A stretch of 9,951 nt of DNA from an uncultured Bacteroidales bacterium (GTDB taxonomy: Bacteria > Bacteroidota > Bacteroidia > Bacteroidales > P3). Every line of letters starts with the position of its first letter. Position 1 is the first letter of the stretch. The stretch is from NCBI GenBank assembly GCA_946540365.1, contig CAMNIH010000062.1:1-9951 (forward strand), given 5' to 3'. Made by a program: the position numbers and the translations under genes. Below the pieces are notes generated by a model. It ran no database searches. It worked only from the letters and a program-made list of their open reading frames with translations, and was not told the DNA's origin. This document shows positions 1 to 6,465 of this stretch, piece after piece.

Positions 1-31
1 TCTTTCCATCATTGCCGGATGAGAGGATAGC

Positions 32-51
32 AGACGCGGCACGCCGCGTCT
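32..51. repeat. Perfect palindrome just after the sigma-factor operon
   Basis: Nine bases (AGACGCGGC, 32-40) pair perfectly with 43-51 around a two-base centre, directly abutting the stop codon (52-54) of the last minus-strand gene. On the minus strand no T-run follows, so it is not a textbook intrinsic terminator, though it may protect or end the transcript. The flank CTAC on the right side gives GCGTCTCTAC, which resembles, from memory, dispersed REP-like palindromes in Bacteroidetes genomes. One copy only is visible here. Confidence 0.6.
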
Positions 52-408
52 CTACAGGTTGGGTTCCATGTTGGTGGCCAGGTGGGCGGTCAGCGCGCTC
101 AGGCCTGCCACGGCGACCGCCACCAATGCGGGCCGCAACTGCTGCAGCACGAGCAGCAGACGCGAGGCGTCGGGTGCGGGATGGGGCAGGGGGTGTAGCA
201 GGAGGCAGACCAGGGCAACGGTGCCCAGCACGGCACCCGTGGCGAAGGCCACCACCAGCCAGCGCCGGAAGAGGCGGCGCTGCTCGTCGGCCTGCTGCTT
301 CATCCACCGCAGGGTCTCCATCTTGCGCTGCAGGCGCTCGGTGTACTCGTCGGCGTCGCCCAGCTCGGGACGGTAGCTGTCGAACAGGGGTTTCAGGTCA
401 TCGTTCAT
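52..408 (-). CDS. Small two-helix membrane protein, candidate anti-sigma factor
   Basis: This 118-residue protein has a charged N-terminal segment of about 48 residues (rich in Asp, Glu, Arg, predicted helical) followed by two hydrophobic stretches at about 49-72 and 84-108. No catalytic motif and no zinc-binding HxxxCxxC of ZAS-type anti-sigma factors is visible. Its ATG lies inside the last codons of the ECF sigma gene (11-base overlap, 398-408), so the two are almost certainly translationally coupled. From established knowledge, the gene coupled downstream of an ECF sigma factor is often its membrane-bound antagonist, with a cytoplasmic N-terminal part that binds the sigma factor. The topology here fits, but the function is inferred from position and shape, not from a recognised domain. 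It could also be just an uncharacterised membrane protein of the operon. Confidence 0.8.
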   Translation of the reverse strand: MNDDLKPLFDSYRPELGDADEYTERLQRKMETLRWMKQQADEQRRLFRRWLVVAFATGAVLGTVALVCLLLHPLPHPAPDASRLLLVLQQLRPALVAVAVAGLSALTAHLATNMEPNL

Positions 409-883
409 CGTTCAGGAATTTACGTAGGTGTTCGCGTCCGCGGCTCAGAAGCTTCTTCACCGCAATGGGGTTGCTGCCGGTGGCCAGGGCGATCTCGCGC
501 AGGTTCTGCTCCTCGAGGTAGAAGAGGCAGACGGCGGTGCGCTCCTTGAGCGGCAGGCGTGCCAGGGCGCGGTGCAGGGCCTCGTGGCGGAAGGAGTCGT
601 CGGCGCGCTCGCTGGCCGGCAGTGGCATCGTCTCGTCGAGGGGCAGGGGCGTGTGGGCGTGGCGGCGCAGGAGGTCGACGTAGGTGCGGTAGGCTATCTT
701 GCAGAGCCAGGTGCGGAAACGGTAGCGCTCCACGTACTGGGTCGAGGCCAGCCACGCCTTGAGCAGTGTCTCCTGCGCCAGGTCCTCGGCCAGGGGCCGG
801 TCGCCGCCGCACAGGGCCAGCAGGAAGCGCCGCAGCACCTCCTGCTCTTCCTTGACCAGTTCGACAAAACGTTCCTGCGTCAT
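398..883 (-). CDS. ECF-type RNA polymerase sigma factor
   Basis: This 161-residue protein has the standard two-domain layout of extracytoplasmic-function sigma factors. Sigma region 2 lies at about residues 14-74, with the typical AEDLAQETLLKAW motif (32-44) and the RFRTWLCKIAYR segment (55-66) that contacts the -10 element. A linker of about 25 residues follows, then region 4 at about 101-155, where LPLKERTAVCLFYLEEQNLREIA leads into the helix-turn-helix recognising the -35 element. Length is normal for the family. It directs RNA polymerase to an alternative promoter set in the cytoplasm. The gene starts 15 bases after the DUF6249-like gene and overlaps the downstream small membrane-protein gene by 11 bases, indicating one operon and probable control by the membrane partner(s). 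The regulon and signal cannot be seen. The class assignment is firm; the subgroup is not. Confidence 0.95.
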   Translation of the reverse strand: MTQERFVELVKEEQEVLRRFLLALCGGDRPLAEDLAQETLLKAWLASTQYVERYRFRTWLCKIAYRTYVDLLRRHAHTPLPLDETMPLPASERADDSFRHEALHRALARLPLKERTAVCLFYLEEQNLREIALATGSNPIAVKKLLSRGREHLRKFLNDER

Positions 884-898
884 AGTAGCCCCAAAGTA

Positions 899-1336
899 CT
901 AATCGTTTTCTTTCAGCATCTTCTTGCCGGCACGGTAGGAGAGGAGGAAGCCCAATCCGATGCCCAGCGGCACGGCACCGATGAAACTGAAGGGGCCTGC
1001 ATCGTCGAACACGTCCTCCCAGACACCTCCGTTCGAGGTCATTACAATGCCGTAGATGAAGGGCATCACCACCAGGATGGCTCCCACGATGGTCAGCCCC
1101 CAGCCCCAGCCTGCACGTGCCACCAACCGTTCGCGTAGGCTCTTTTGCGGCTTCTGCATGTTGCGCAGCACCTCGTCGGGGTTGTCGCTCTTCTCCAGCG
1201 CTTTCATCATCAGGTCGGTACGTCGGTCTTCCTGCTGCTTTTTGTAGCGGAAGTAGAACCAGGCCACAAGTACTATTGCCGCCAGCCAGGCGATGCTCTC
1301 CAGCAGAGCTTTCAACGGATAGATAAGGTGTTCCAT
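899..1336 (-). CDS. Membrane protein, DUF6249-like, first gene of the sigma operon
   Basis: A 145-residue integral membrane protein. Hydrophobic segments are visible at about residues 10-29, 76-99 and 116-136. Between the first and second lies a charged cytoplasmic-looking stretch with the motif KSDNPDEVLRNMQKPQKSLRER (about 50-71). This pattern resembles the uncharacterised DUF6249 family, which from memory occurs beside ECF sigma genes in Bacteroidales; no search was possible. The ATG at 1334-1336 is preceded by an A-rich leader with no Shine-Dalgarno sequence, usual for this phylum. It lies 15 bases upstream of the sigma gene, so it is cotranscribed with it. A role in sensing or in membrane signalling to the sigma factor is an inference from this context. 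No perfect TAnnTTTG promoter element was found in the 60 bases upstream. Confidence 0.85.
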   Translation of the reverse strand: MEHLIYPLKALLESIAWLAAIVLVAWFYFRYKKQQEDRRTDLMMKALEKSDNPDEVLRNMQKPQKSLRERLVARAGWGWGLTIVGAILVVMPFIYGIVMTSNGGVWEDVFDDAGPFSFIGAVPLGIGLGFLLSYRAGKKMLKEND

Positions 1337-1394
1337 AGTCTTTGTTGTTTTGATTGTTTTACTTTTGATTGATTGACTTCACCCCATTAAACGC

Positions 1395-1439
1395 AACGGC
1401 CCCCCGAAAGGTGACATCGGGGGGCCGTTTTTTTTTTTT
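1395..1439 (+). terminator. Strong intrinsic terminator, plus-strand orientation
   Basis: A 13-base perfect stem (1395-1407 with 1417-1429, containing a run of six C opposite six G) encloses a nine-base loop, and 12 consecutive T follow on the plus strand (1428-1439). On the minus strand, the direction of both flanking genes, the hairpin is preceded by A and followed only by TTGCGTTTAAT. It touches the stop codon of the lipoprotein gene (1440-1442). It may work in both directions, but its best U-tract stops plus-strand (antisense) transcripts. Confidence 0.85.
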
Positions 1440-2195
1440 CTACTGTCTGGAGAGTGCTGATCGCAGATGCTCGGTGGAGTTCTTGAAATGGAGCGTGTGG
1501 GGGTTGTCGGGGTAGCGCTCCTGCAACCCCTCGAGCACGAGGTCGTACCATTCGATGCAGTTGGGGTCGCGGGTGTCGATCAACAGGCGGTTGTTGAAGG
1601 GCTTGTAGAGTGCAATTAAAGTGCTGAGTGAACCCTTGTTCTCCTCAAGGAAACGGCAGACGTAGTCCTGCTGTTCCTGGAAGGTGAGGCGGTAGATGGA
1701 GTCGGTCTCGTCCTTCTTGCGGAGCACGTCCTCGTTGGTGATCTGCCCGTCGAAGAGCAGCTGGGCGTAGTGCTCGGTGGTGTCCACCAGCTGGTTGAGC
1801 ACCTCGGCGCCGTCGTTGGTGTACTGCTGCAGCAGCCACAGCAGGCCGCTCTCGGGCGACCCTTCGACGGTGTAGCTCACCGACAGGTTGTCCCAGCGGC
1901 CGCCGATCTTGAGGTGTTCGCCGTAGTCGGGCAGGGTGACGATGTAGTTGTCGGCCGTGGTGTGGAGGTTGTACAGCGAGCGATAGGGCATCTTGTAGCG
2001 ATACTTGAATCTGCCTTTGCTATCCACTGGAATACTGTCGATAAACAGAGGCCCGTCGGGTGCTATCTCCTCGAGCCAGAGGGTCTTTCCGGCCCCTCCT
2101 TCGAGGGTGCCGCTGATGGTGAAGGTGTCGTGCTTGCAACCGGCGAGTGTCAAACCTATTAGTCCTATCAGACCTATCAGTCTTATCTTTTTCAT
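1440..2195 (-). CDS. DUF4369-type lipoprotein without a thioredoxin domain
   Basis: A 251-residue predicted lipoprotein. The signal peptide ends in the lipobox LAGC (Cys19), so it should be lipidated and anchored in the outer or inner membrane facing the periplasm. Residues about 25-115 form a beta-rich module (FTISGTLEGGAGKTLWLEE, then FIDSIPVDSKGRFKYRY) that matches the DUF4369 domain as I know it. The rest is largely helical (about 115-251) and contains no CxxC and no thioredoxin fold motif. In many Bacteroidetes proteins a DUF4369 module is followed by a TlpA/AhpC-TSA thioredoxin domain; that part is absent and the ORF stops right before a terminator. The start overlaps the chorismate synthase stop (ATGA, 2192-2195), so it is the last gene of that operon. 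Function unknown. The signal peptide is encoded by 9-base near-repeats. Confidence 0.85.
   Translation of the reverse strand: MKKIRLIGLIGLIGLTLAGCKHDTFTISGTLEGGAGKTLWLEEIAPDGPLFIDSIPVDSKGRFKYRYKMPYRSLYNLHTTADNYIVTLPDYGEHLKIGGRWDNLSVSYTVEGSPESGLLWLLQQYTNDGAEVLNQLVDTTEHYAQLLFDGQITNEDVLRKKDETDSIYRLTFQEQQDYVCRFLEENKGSLSTLIALYKPFNNRLLIDTRDPNCIEWYDLVLEGLQERYPDNPHTLHFKNSTEHLRSALSRQ
2154..2180. repeat. Three 9-base near-repeats inside a signal peptide
   Basis: Units ACCTATTAG, TCCTATCAG and ACCTATCAG follow each other without gaps, with a partial fourth (TCTTATC). Read on the minus strand they encode repeated Leu-Ile-Gly in the hydrophobic core of the lipoprotein signal peptide. The unit is a multiple of three, so gain or loss of copies would change core length and leave the frame intact. 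Confidence 0.75.
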
Positions 2196-3100
2196 AACAT
2201 ATAATTAATCAAACACAGTGCTGTCATGGATTCGACGATGACCGGTGCGCGTTGCACGGCGCAGAGGTCGTGGCGGCCGCCGATGGTGACGGTCTCCAGA
2301 TGGCCGTCCTCGTGGAGGCACTCCACGGGTTGCGGGACCGAGACGACCGGGTGGAACGCCACGCGGAACTCGATGGGCATGCCGTTGGTGATGCCGCCCT
2401 GGATGCCGCCGCAGTGGTTGGTGCGGGTGCTGCCGTCGGGATTCCAGCGGTCGATATACTCGCTGCCGGTCATGGCGGCGGCGGCGAAGCCGGTGCCCAT
2501 CTCGAATCCGATGGCCGAGGGGATGGACATCATGGCTGCCGCCAGGGCGGCGTTGAGCTTGCCGAAGAGAGGGTCGCCGATGCCGGCGGGGACGCCTGTG
2601 ACGCGGCAGCTGACCGTGCCGCCGAGGCTGTCGTCGACGGAGTTGGAGGAGGGGGTCTTCACCTCGGTCTGGATGGTGACCTCCGGCATCAGCTGGCGCG
2701 CCAGGGTGCCGGCCACCACACGGGCTGCCGTTTCGCGCGCCGAGGCACGTCCGCCGCCGCGGTAGTCGCGCAGGCCGTACTTCATATAGTAGGTGTAATC
2801 GGCATGGCCGGGCCGGAAGAGGTGCTCCAATGGTGCGTAGTCGTCGGGGCGGGCATCGTGGTTGCCGATGCGGAAAGCTATGGGGGTGCCGAGGGTGATG
2901 CCGTCGCGCAAGCCGGAGAGCCACTCGACGTGGTCCTCCTCATGGCGCGGTGCGCCTTGGCGACGACGGGCCATGGCGTCGGCAATGGCTTTCATGTCGA
3001 CAGCCACGCCGGCCGGGCAGCCGTCGATAACAGCACCTACGGCGGGTCCGTGGGACTCGCCGTAGGTTGTAACTCGGAATCTATCGCCGTAGGTATTCAT
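2192..3100 (-). CDS. Chorismate synthase, compact form
   Basis: Catalyses the last step of the shikimate pathway: loss of phosphate from 5-enolpyruvylshikimate 3-phosphate to give chorismate, with reduced FMN as cofactor, in the cytoplasm. Family hallmarks are in order: GESHG (14-18), RPGHADYTYYMKYG (96-109), RDYRGGGRASARET (111-124), DDSLGG (156-161), AMMSIPSA (189-196), GGIQGGITNG (231-240) and GRHDLC (275-280). The conserved histidines (17 and 99) and the RHD motif are present. Length is 302 residues against about 350-360 for usual AroC. The shortening is internal: the FMN-loop after RRR (46-48) lacks the usual PGQSxxxTxR stretch, and the segment between about 138 and 156 has lost most of the central insert. 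The frame is open throughout, so it is not an obvious pseudogene. It starts at the base after the FKBP stop codon and overlaps the following lipoprotein gene by ATGA. Confidence 0.93.
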   Translation of the reverse strand: MNTYGDRFRVTTYGESHGPAVGAVIDGCPAGVAVDMKAIADAMARRRQGAPRHEEDHVEWLSGLRDGITLGTPIAFRIGNHDARPDDYAPLEHLFRPGHADYTYYMKYGLRDYRGGGRASARETAARVVAGTLARQLMPEVTIQTEVKTPSSNSVDDSLGGTVSCRVTGVPAGIGDPLFGKLNAALAAAMMSIPSAIGFEMGTGFAAAAMTGSEYIDRWNPDGSTRTNHCGGIQGGITNGMPIEFRVAFHPVVSVPQPVECLHEDGHLETVTIGGRHDLCAVQRAPVIVESMTALCLINYML

Positions 3101-3901
3101 TTATTTGGGATTGATTTCCAGCAGTTCCACCTCGAAGATGAGCGTCGATCCCGGCGGGATGGCGCCGGCCGGCTGTTCGCCGTAGCCGAGGTTGTAGGGG
3201 ATGTAAAGAATGTATTTCGAGCCCTCGTCCATCAGCTGCAGACCTTCGGTCCAGCCGGGGATGACCTGGTTGAGGGGGAAGGTGATGGGCTCGCCGCGGT
3301 CGACACTGCTGTCGAATTTGGTGCCGTCGATCAGTGTGCCGGTGTAGTGTACCTTCACCCGGTCGGTGGCCTTGGGCTTTTTGCCGTTGCCGTCCTTCAG
3401 CTTGCGGTATTTCAGTCCGCTGGGGGTGGTGTAGACCGACTTGTTCATGCTGATCTCCTGAAGGAACTTGGCACCGGCGTCGATGTTCTTCTGGACGCCT
3501 TCGCGTTGTTTGCGCTCGAAATTCTGCTGGAACCGTTGCAGGAGGCTGTTGGCCTGGGCGTCGGAGAGTTGGCTGTAGCCGTTGGCGTCGTCCTCGAGGG
3601 CCTGGGCGGCCATCTTGGCATTGATGCCCAGCTGGCGTTGGGTCCAGGTCGTGTACATGTCGCGTCCGATGGCGTAGGATGCCGAGTCGGTGAAGGTCAT
3701 CATGGGTTCGGCGGCCAATAATTTCTCCAGTTCGGCGATGCGCTCCTGGGCTTTGATGTAACCATCGGCGCTGGCCATCAGTGATTTGTAGTATTCTTCA
3801 CTCATGGTCACTTTGCCTTTTTTGATTTTCACTTCCTGTGCTTGTGCCGCAGTGGCACCCAACAGGAAAAGTGTGGTCACTGCAATGAGGACTTTTTTCA
3901 T
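3101..3901 (-). CDS. FKBP-type peptidyl-prolyl cis-trans isomerase, exported
   Basis: A 266-residue folding enzyme that isomerises Xaa-Pro bonds, predicted to act in the periplasm. An N-terminal signal peptide (KK, then a hydrophobic core, ending near ATAAQA at 16-21) is cut before QEVKIKKGK. Residues about 25-150 are helical and charged, like the FkpA/Mip-type dimerisation domain (FKBP_N), and include SYAIGRDM. The FKBP catalytic domain fills 157-266: [18 protein letters not shown], then [22 protein letters not shown] and [14 protein letters not shown], with the usual binding-pocket Tyr, Phe, Asp, Val-Ile and Trp. I start at the ATG at 3899-3901. An in-frame ATG six codons upstream (3919) adds NHYSK ahead of the Lys-rich signal start and is less likely. 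The gene abuts chorismate synthase with no spacer, so the two are cotranscribed. A hairpin separates it from butyrate kinase upstream. Confidence 0.93.
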   Translation of the reverse strand: MKKVLIAVTTLFLLGATAAQAQEVKIKKGKVTMSEEYYKSLMASADGYIKAQERIAELEKLLAAEPMMTFTDSASYAIGRDMYTTWTQRQLGINAKMAAQALEDDANGYSQLSDAQANSLLQRFQQNFERKQREGVQKNIDAGAKFLQEISMNKSVYTTPSGLKYRKLKDGNGKKPKATDRVKVHYTGTLIDGTKFDSSVDRGEPITFPLNQVIPGWTEGLQLMDEGSKYILYIPYNLGYGEQPAGAIPPGSTLIFEVELLEINPK

Positions 3902-3927
3902 TTTTGAATAATGATTCAATAATAATT

Positions 3928-3955
3928 ATATGGGCGAACATGTGTTCGCCCATAT
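3928..3955 (-). terminator. Hairpin terminator after butyrate kinase
   Basis: A 13-base perfect inverted repeat (3928-3940 with 3943-3955; core TGGGCGAACA / TGTTCGCCCA) lies between butyrate kinase and FKBP. On the minus strand it is followed by an AT-rich tail (ATAATTATTATT), compatible with weak intrinsic termination. It sits only about 27 bases upstream of the FKBP start, so it lies in or just before the FKBP leader and could instead act as a leader structure. Confidence 0.65.
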
Positions 3956-3974
3956 TGTTTACCGGATGATTGTT

Positions 3975-5066
3975 TTATTTGTATTCTTTCACTTGCACGC
4001 CGTCGAGCACTTCCTTGCCGCAGATGGCGAGGGCCAGCATCTCGTTCTCGCCCTTGTAGATCTTGACCGGGGCGATCCAGCCGACGCGCTTTTCGATCAT
4101 GGCCATCCAGGGTTTGCTGTAGGCGATGCCGCCCGTGAGGATGATGGCGTCGACCTTGCCGCAGGTGACGGCGGCCAGGCGGCTGATTTCCATCGACACC
4201 TGATAGGTGAAGGCGTCGACCAGCAGCTGGCATTTCTCGTCGCCGGCGAGGGCGCGTTTCTCGACCTCGTAGGCGTCGTTGGTGCCGAGGTAGGCCACGA
4301 AGCCGCCTTCGGCGGTGACCATCTTCTTGAGTTGTGCTTCGGTGTATTTGCCGCTGGTGGCCACCTCGATCAGTTTGGAGGCGTTGATGGAGCCGCAACG
4401 GGTGGGGGAGAAGGCGCCGAGGCCGCAGAGGGCGCGGTTGACTTCGGTGACGCGGCCGTGCTCGTGGATGCCGACGCTGACGCCGCCGCCCATGTGGGCG
4501 ATGATGAGGTTGAGGTCCTCGTAGCGTTTGCCGACTTCGCGGGCGTAGAGCTTGGCGGTCATCTTCTGGTTGAGGCAGTGCCAGATGGGGCCTTCCTTGC
4601 TGGGGTCGAGATCGAATACGGGGTGACCCGAGATGCGGGCGAACTCAGGACGCTCGTCGACGATGCCGGGGTCGGCGATGTAGGCGCATTCGAGACCGAT
4701 TTCGGAGGCGATGGAGTCGCTGATCAGGGCGCCGAGGTTGCAGGCATGCTTGCCCTGGATGCCGGCGTGGCATTCCTGTTTCATCAGCTCGTTGACGCGG
4801 TAGCAGCCGCTCTCGCAGGGACGGGTGAGACCGCCGCGGCCCATGACGACGGCAATTTCGTCGGTGCCGATACCGTGGCGCTTCACCATGTCGAGGATGG
4901 CCCCCTTGCGGTATTCGAATTGGTCGGCTACCTCGGCATACTTCTGTATCTCTTCGATGGGGTGCGACAGGTTCTCGGTAAAGACTTCGTTTTCACCATC
5001 GTAGATGGCGGCTTTGGTCGATGTGGCACCCGGGTTGATTACCAACGTGTATTTTCTTTTGCTCAT
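3975..5066 (-). CDS. buk: Butyrate kinase
   Basis: A 363-residue enzyme of the acetate/butyrate kinase branch of the ASKHA fold, converting butyryl phosphate and ADP to butyrate and ATP (reversible) in the cytoplasm. The phosphate-binding motif NPGATSTK is at 11-18, HMGGGVSVG at 191-199, GAFSPTRCG at 217-225, YLGTND at 259-264, the adenosine-site ILTGGIAYS at 309-317, and GENEMLAL at 339-346. TSTKAAIYDGE and YLGTND favour butyrate kinase over acetate kinase, and the length is usual for butyrate kinases. Branched-chain substrates such as isobutyryl phosphate are possible. The usual partner, phosphate butyryltransferase, is not adjacent: the upstream neighbour is a divergent transglycosylase gene and a promoter lies directly in front. 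A hairpin follows the gene, so it appears to be transcribed alone. Confidence 0.93.
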   Translation of the reverse strand: MSKRKYTLVINPGATSTKAAIYDGENEVFTENLSHPIEEIQKYAEVADQFEYRKGAILDMVKRHGIGTDEIAVVMGRGGLTRPCESGCYRVNELMKQECHAGIQGKHACNLGALISDSIASEIGLECAYIADPGIVDERPEFARISGHPVFDLDPSKEGPIWHCLNQKMTAKLYAREVGKRYEDLNLIIAHMGGGVSVGIHEHGRVTEVNRALCGLGAFSPTRCGSINASKLIEVATSGKYTEAQLKKMVTAEGGFVAYLGTNDAYEVEKRALAGDEKCQLLVDAFTYQVSMEISRLAAVTCGKVDAIILTGGIAYSKPWMAMIEKRVGWIAPVKIYKGENEMLALAICGKEVLDGVQVKEYK

Positions 5067-5091
5067 ATTTAGTTGTTATTTTTTAATTATT

Positions 5092-5130
5092 TCCGAGTGC
5101 AAAGATACTAAATAAAATTGAATTCCCGAC
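5092..5130 (-). promoter_or_regulatory. Bacteroidales-type promoter for butyrate kinase
   Basis: On the minus strand, TATCTTTG (5107 down to 5100) matches the Bacteroides -7 consensus TAnnTTTG exactly and is followed by CAC as in many such promoters. A candidate -33 TTG lies 22 bases upstream of it, slightly wider than the usual 19-21. Transcription would begin near 5092-5094, leaving a leader of roughly 28 bases before the ATG at 5066. The plus strand of the same 129-base intergenic region has only an imperfect match (TATATTTT) ahead of the transglycosylase gene. Confidence 0.7.
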
Positions 5131-5195
5131 AATTATTTTTCATTTATTTTTTCTGAACAACACAATATATATTTTATTGCTTCGTTACAACAAGC

Positions 5196-6440
5196 ATGAA
5201 ATTGAGAATATTCGGGATTGTCATGTTGCTTTGCGCGATGCTTTATGTGCCTCGGGTTGAGGCGCAGGAGAGCGATGCGGAGTTGATGACGCGGCGATAC
5301 AGCGAGTCGTACGACAGTCTGTTGAACAGTTATTATATGCGGCGGTTTGCGCACCACCATTTGCGCAGCGCGAGTGTTTTTTCGGTCGACGAGTTTGATC
5401 TGGTGCCCGATTCGGTGATAGAGAATCGGATGCGGGCGCTGCACACGGTGGTTCCGATGGCGATGAACAGCGAGGTGCGGGCACATATACGGCTGTATCT
5501 GCGCATCATGTCGCGGCGGTTGGACCTGACGCTGATGCAGCAGGAGCGTTTCTTCCCGATATTCCAGGAGGCGCTGGACCGCTACGGGGTGCCGGACGAG
5601 GTGAAGTACCTGACGATTGTGGAAAGTGCGTTGAACCCCGAGGCGACGTCGCGTGTGGGCGCCGCAGGCTTGTGGCAGTTCATGTACAACACGGGCCGGG
5701 TGTACGACCTGGAGGTGAATTCGGTGCTCGACGAACGTCGCGACCCGGTGGCGTCGTCGTATGCGGCGGCGCGCTATCTGAGGGATCTGCACGATGTGTT
5801 CGGCGACTGGACGCTGGCGATTGCCGCCTACAACTGCGGGCCGGGCAACATCAACAAGGCGATAGCGCGCAGCGGCGGGAAACGCGATTTCTGGGAGATC
5901 TACTACAACCTGCCGCGCGAGACGCGCGGCTATATCCCCTCGTTGATTGCGGTGATCTACGTGATGAACTACTACGAGGAGCACGGTCTGCGGCCGAGCG
6001 AACTGGAGAGCCCGATACGCACGGACACGGTTGTGGTGGACCGCGATGTGCTGATGCACTATGTGTCACAGTCGACGGGTGTGGAGATGGCGGCGCTGCG
6101 GCAGCTGAACCCGCAGTACCGGGTGGACCTGGTGCCGGGCTCGTCGGGCCGGATGGCGATCACGCTGCCGACATCGAAGGTGGAGATGTTCATCAAGTCG
6201 CAAGACAGTATCTACCGTTGGTCGGCCGATTCGCTGCTGCGCAGACCTGTGAAGGTGACGCCGACGGCGGGCAAGAGCACGTCCCATTCGCGCGGCGGCA
6301 GCGGCCACTACTACACGGTGCGGCGTGGCGACACCCTCTCGTCGATAGCACGCAAGCACGGCGTCAGTGTGCAGACAATCAAGAAGCGCAACGGCCTGAG
6401 GGGCGACAAGATACGTGTGGGACAGAAGTTGAAGGTGTGA
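5196..6440 (+). CDS. Lytic transglycosylase with C-terminal LysM (MltD-like)
   Basis: A 414-residue exported enzyme that cleaves the MurNAc-GlcNAc bond of peptidoglycan to leave 1,6-anhydro ends. The N-terminus is a signal peptide ending near VEAQ (21-24); no proper lipobox is seen, unlike E. coli MltD. The SLT catalytic domain covers about 120-255: the catalytic Glu143 in TIVESALNP, then GAAGLWQFM, and AIAAYNCGPGNINKAI. Around 275-320 is a degenerate LysM-like region (VLMHYVSQSTGVEMAALRQLNP), and residues 371-414 are a clear LysM (HYYTVRRGDTLSSIA...IRVGQKLKV) for glycan binding. Between these is a Ser/Thr/Lys linker (about 345-370). It begins an operon with a DivIC/FtsB-like gene 25 bases on and then an NlpC/P60 gene. 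It is divergent from butyrate kinase. The family call is firm; the physiological substrate is not known. Confidence 0.94.
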   Translation: MKLRIFGIVMLLCAMLYVPRVEAQESDAELMTRRYSESYDSLLNSYYMRRFAHHHLRSASVFSVDEFDLVPDSVIENRMRALHTVVPMAMNSEVRAHIRLYLRIMSRRLDLTLMQQERFFPIFQEALDRYGVPDEVKYLTIVESALNPEATSRVGAAGLWQFMYNTGRVYDLEVNSVLDERRDPVASSYAAARYLRDLHDVFGDWTLAIAAYNCGPGNINKAIARSGGKRDFWEIYYNLPRETRGYIPSLIAVIYVMNYYEEHGLRPSELESPIRTDTVVVDRDVLMHYVSQSTGVEMAALRQLNPQYRVDLVPGSSGRMAITLPTSKVEMFIKSQDSIYRWSADSLLRRPVKVTPTAGKSTSHSRGGSGHYYTVRRGDTLSSIARKHGVSVQTIKKRNGLRGDKIRVGQKLKV

Positions 6441-6465
6441 GGTGTGGACGTTTAAGGATACGGCA

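Noticed and set aside
2192..3100. Chorismate synthase as a pseudogene
   Set aside because: It is short, but the reading frame is intact from ATG to stop, all signature motifs occur in order and it is tightly packed in an operon, so a compact functional form is more likely.
2252..3721. A 489-codon open frame on the plus strand, opposite chorismate synthase and FKBP
   Set aside because: It has biased Gly/Ala/Val/Asp composition typical of antisense frames in GC-rich genes, spans two well-recognised minus-strand genes and shows no known domain.
3930..5072. A 380-codon plus-strand open frame opposite butyrate kinase
   Set aside because: It mirrors the butyrate kinase gene almost exactly and shows the same antisense composition, with no recognisable motif.
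5168..5175. Plus-strand promoter for the transglycosylase operon
   Set aside because: TATATTTT is only a partial match to TAnnTTTG and no -33 element is found at the right distance, so it is not annotated as a feature.
5133..6059. A 308-codon minus-strand open frame opposite the lytic transglycosylase
   Set aside because: It is rich in His, Arg and Val without any domain, and the opposite strand encodes a convincing transglycosylase with intact catalytic motifs.
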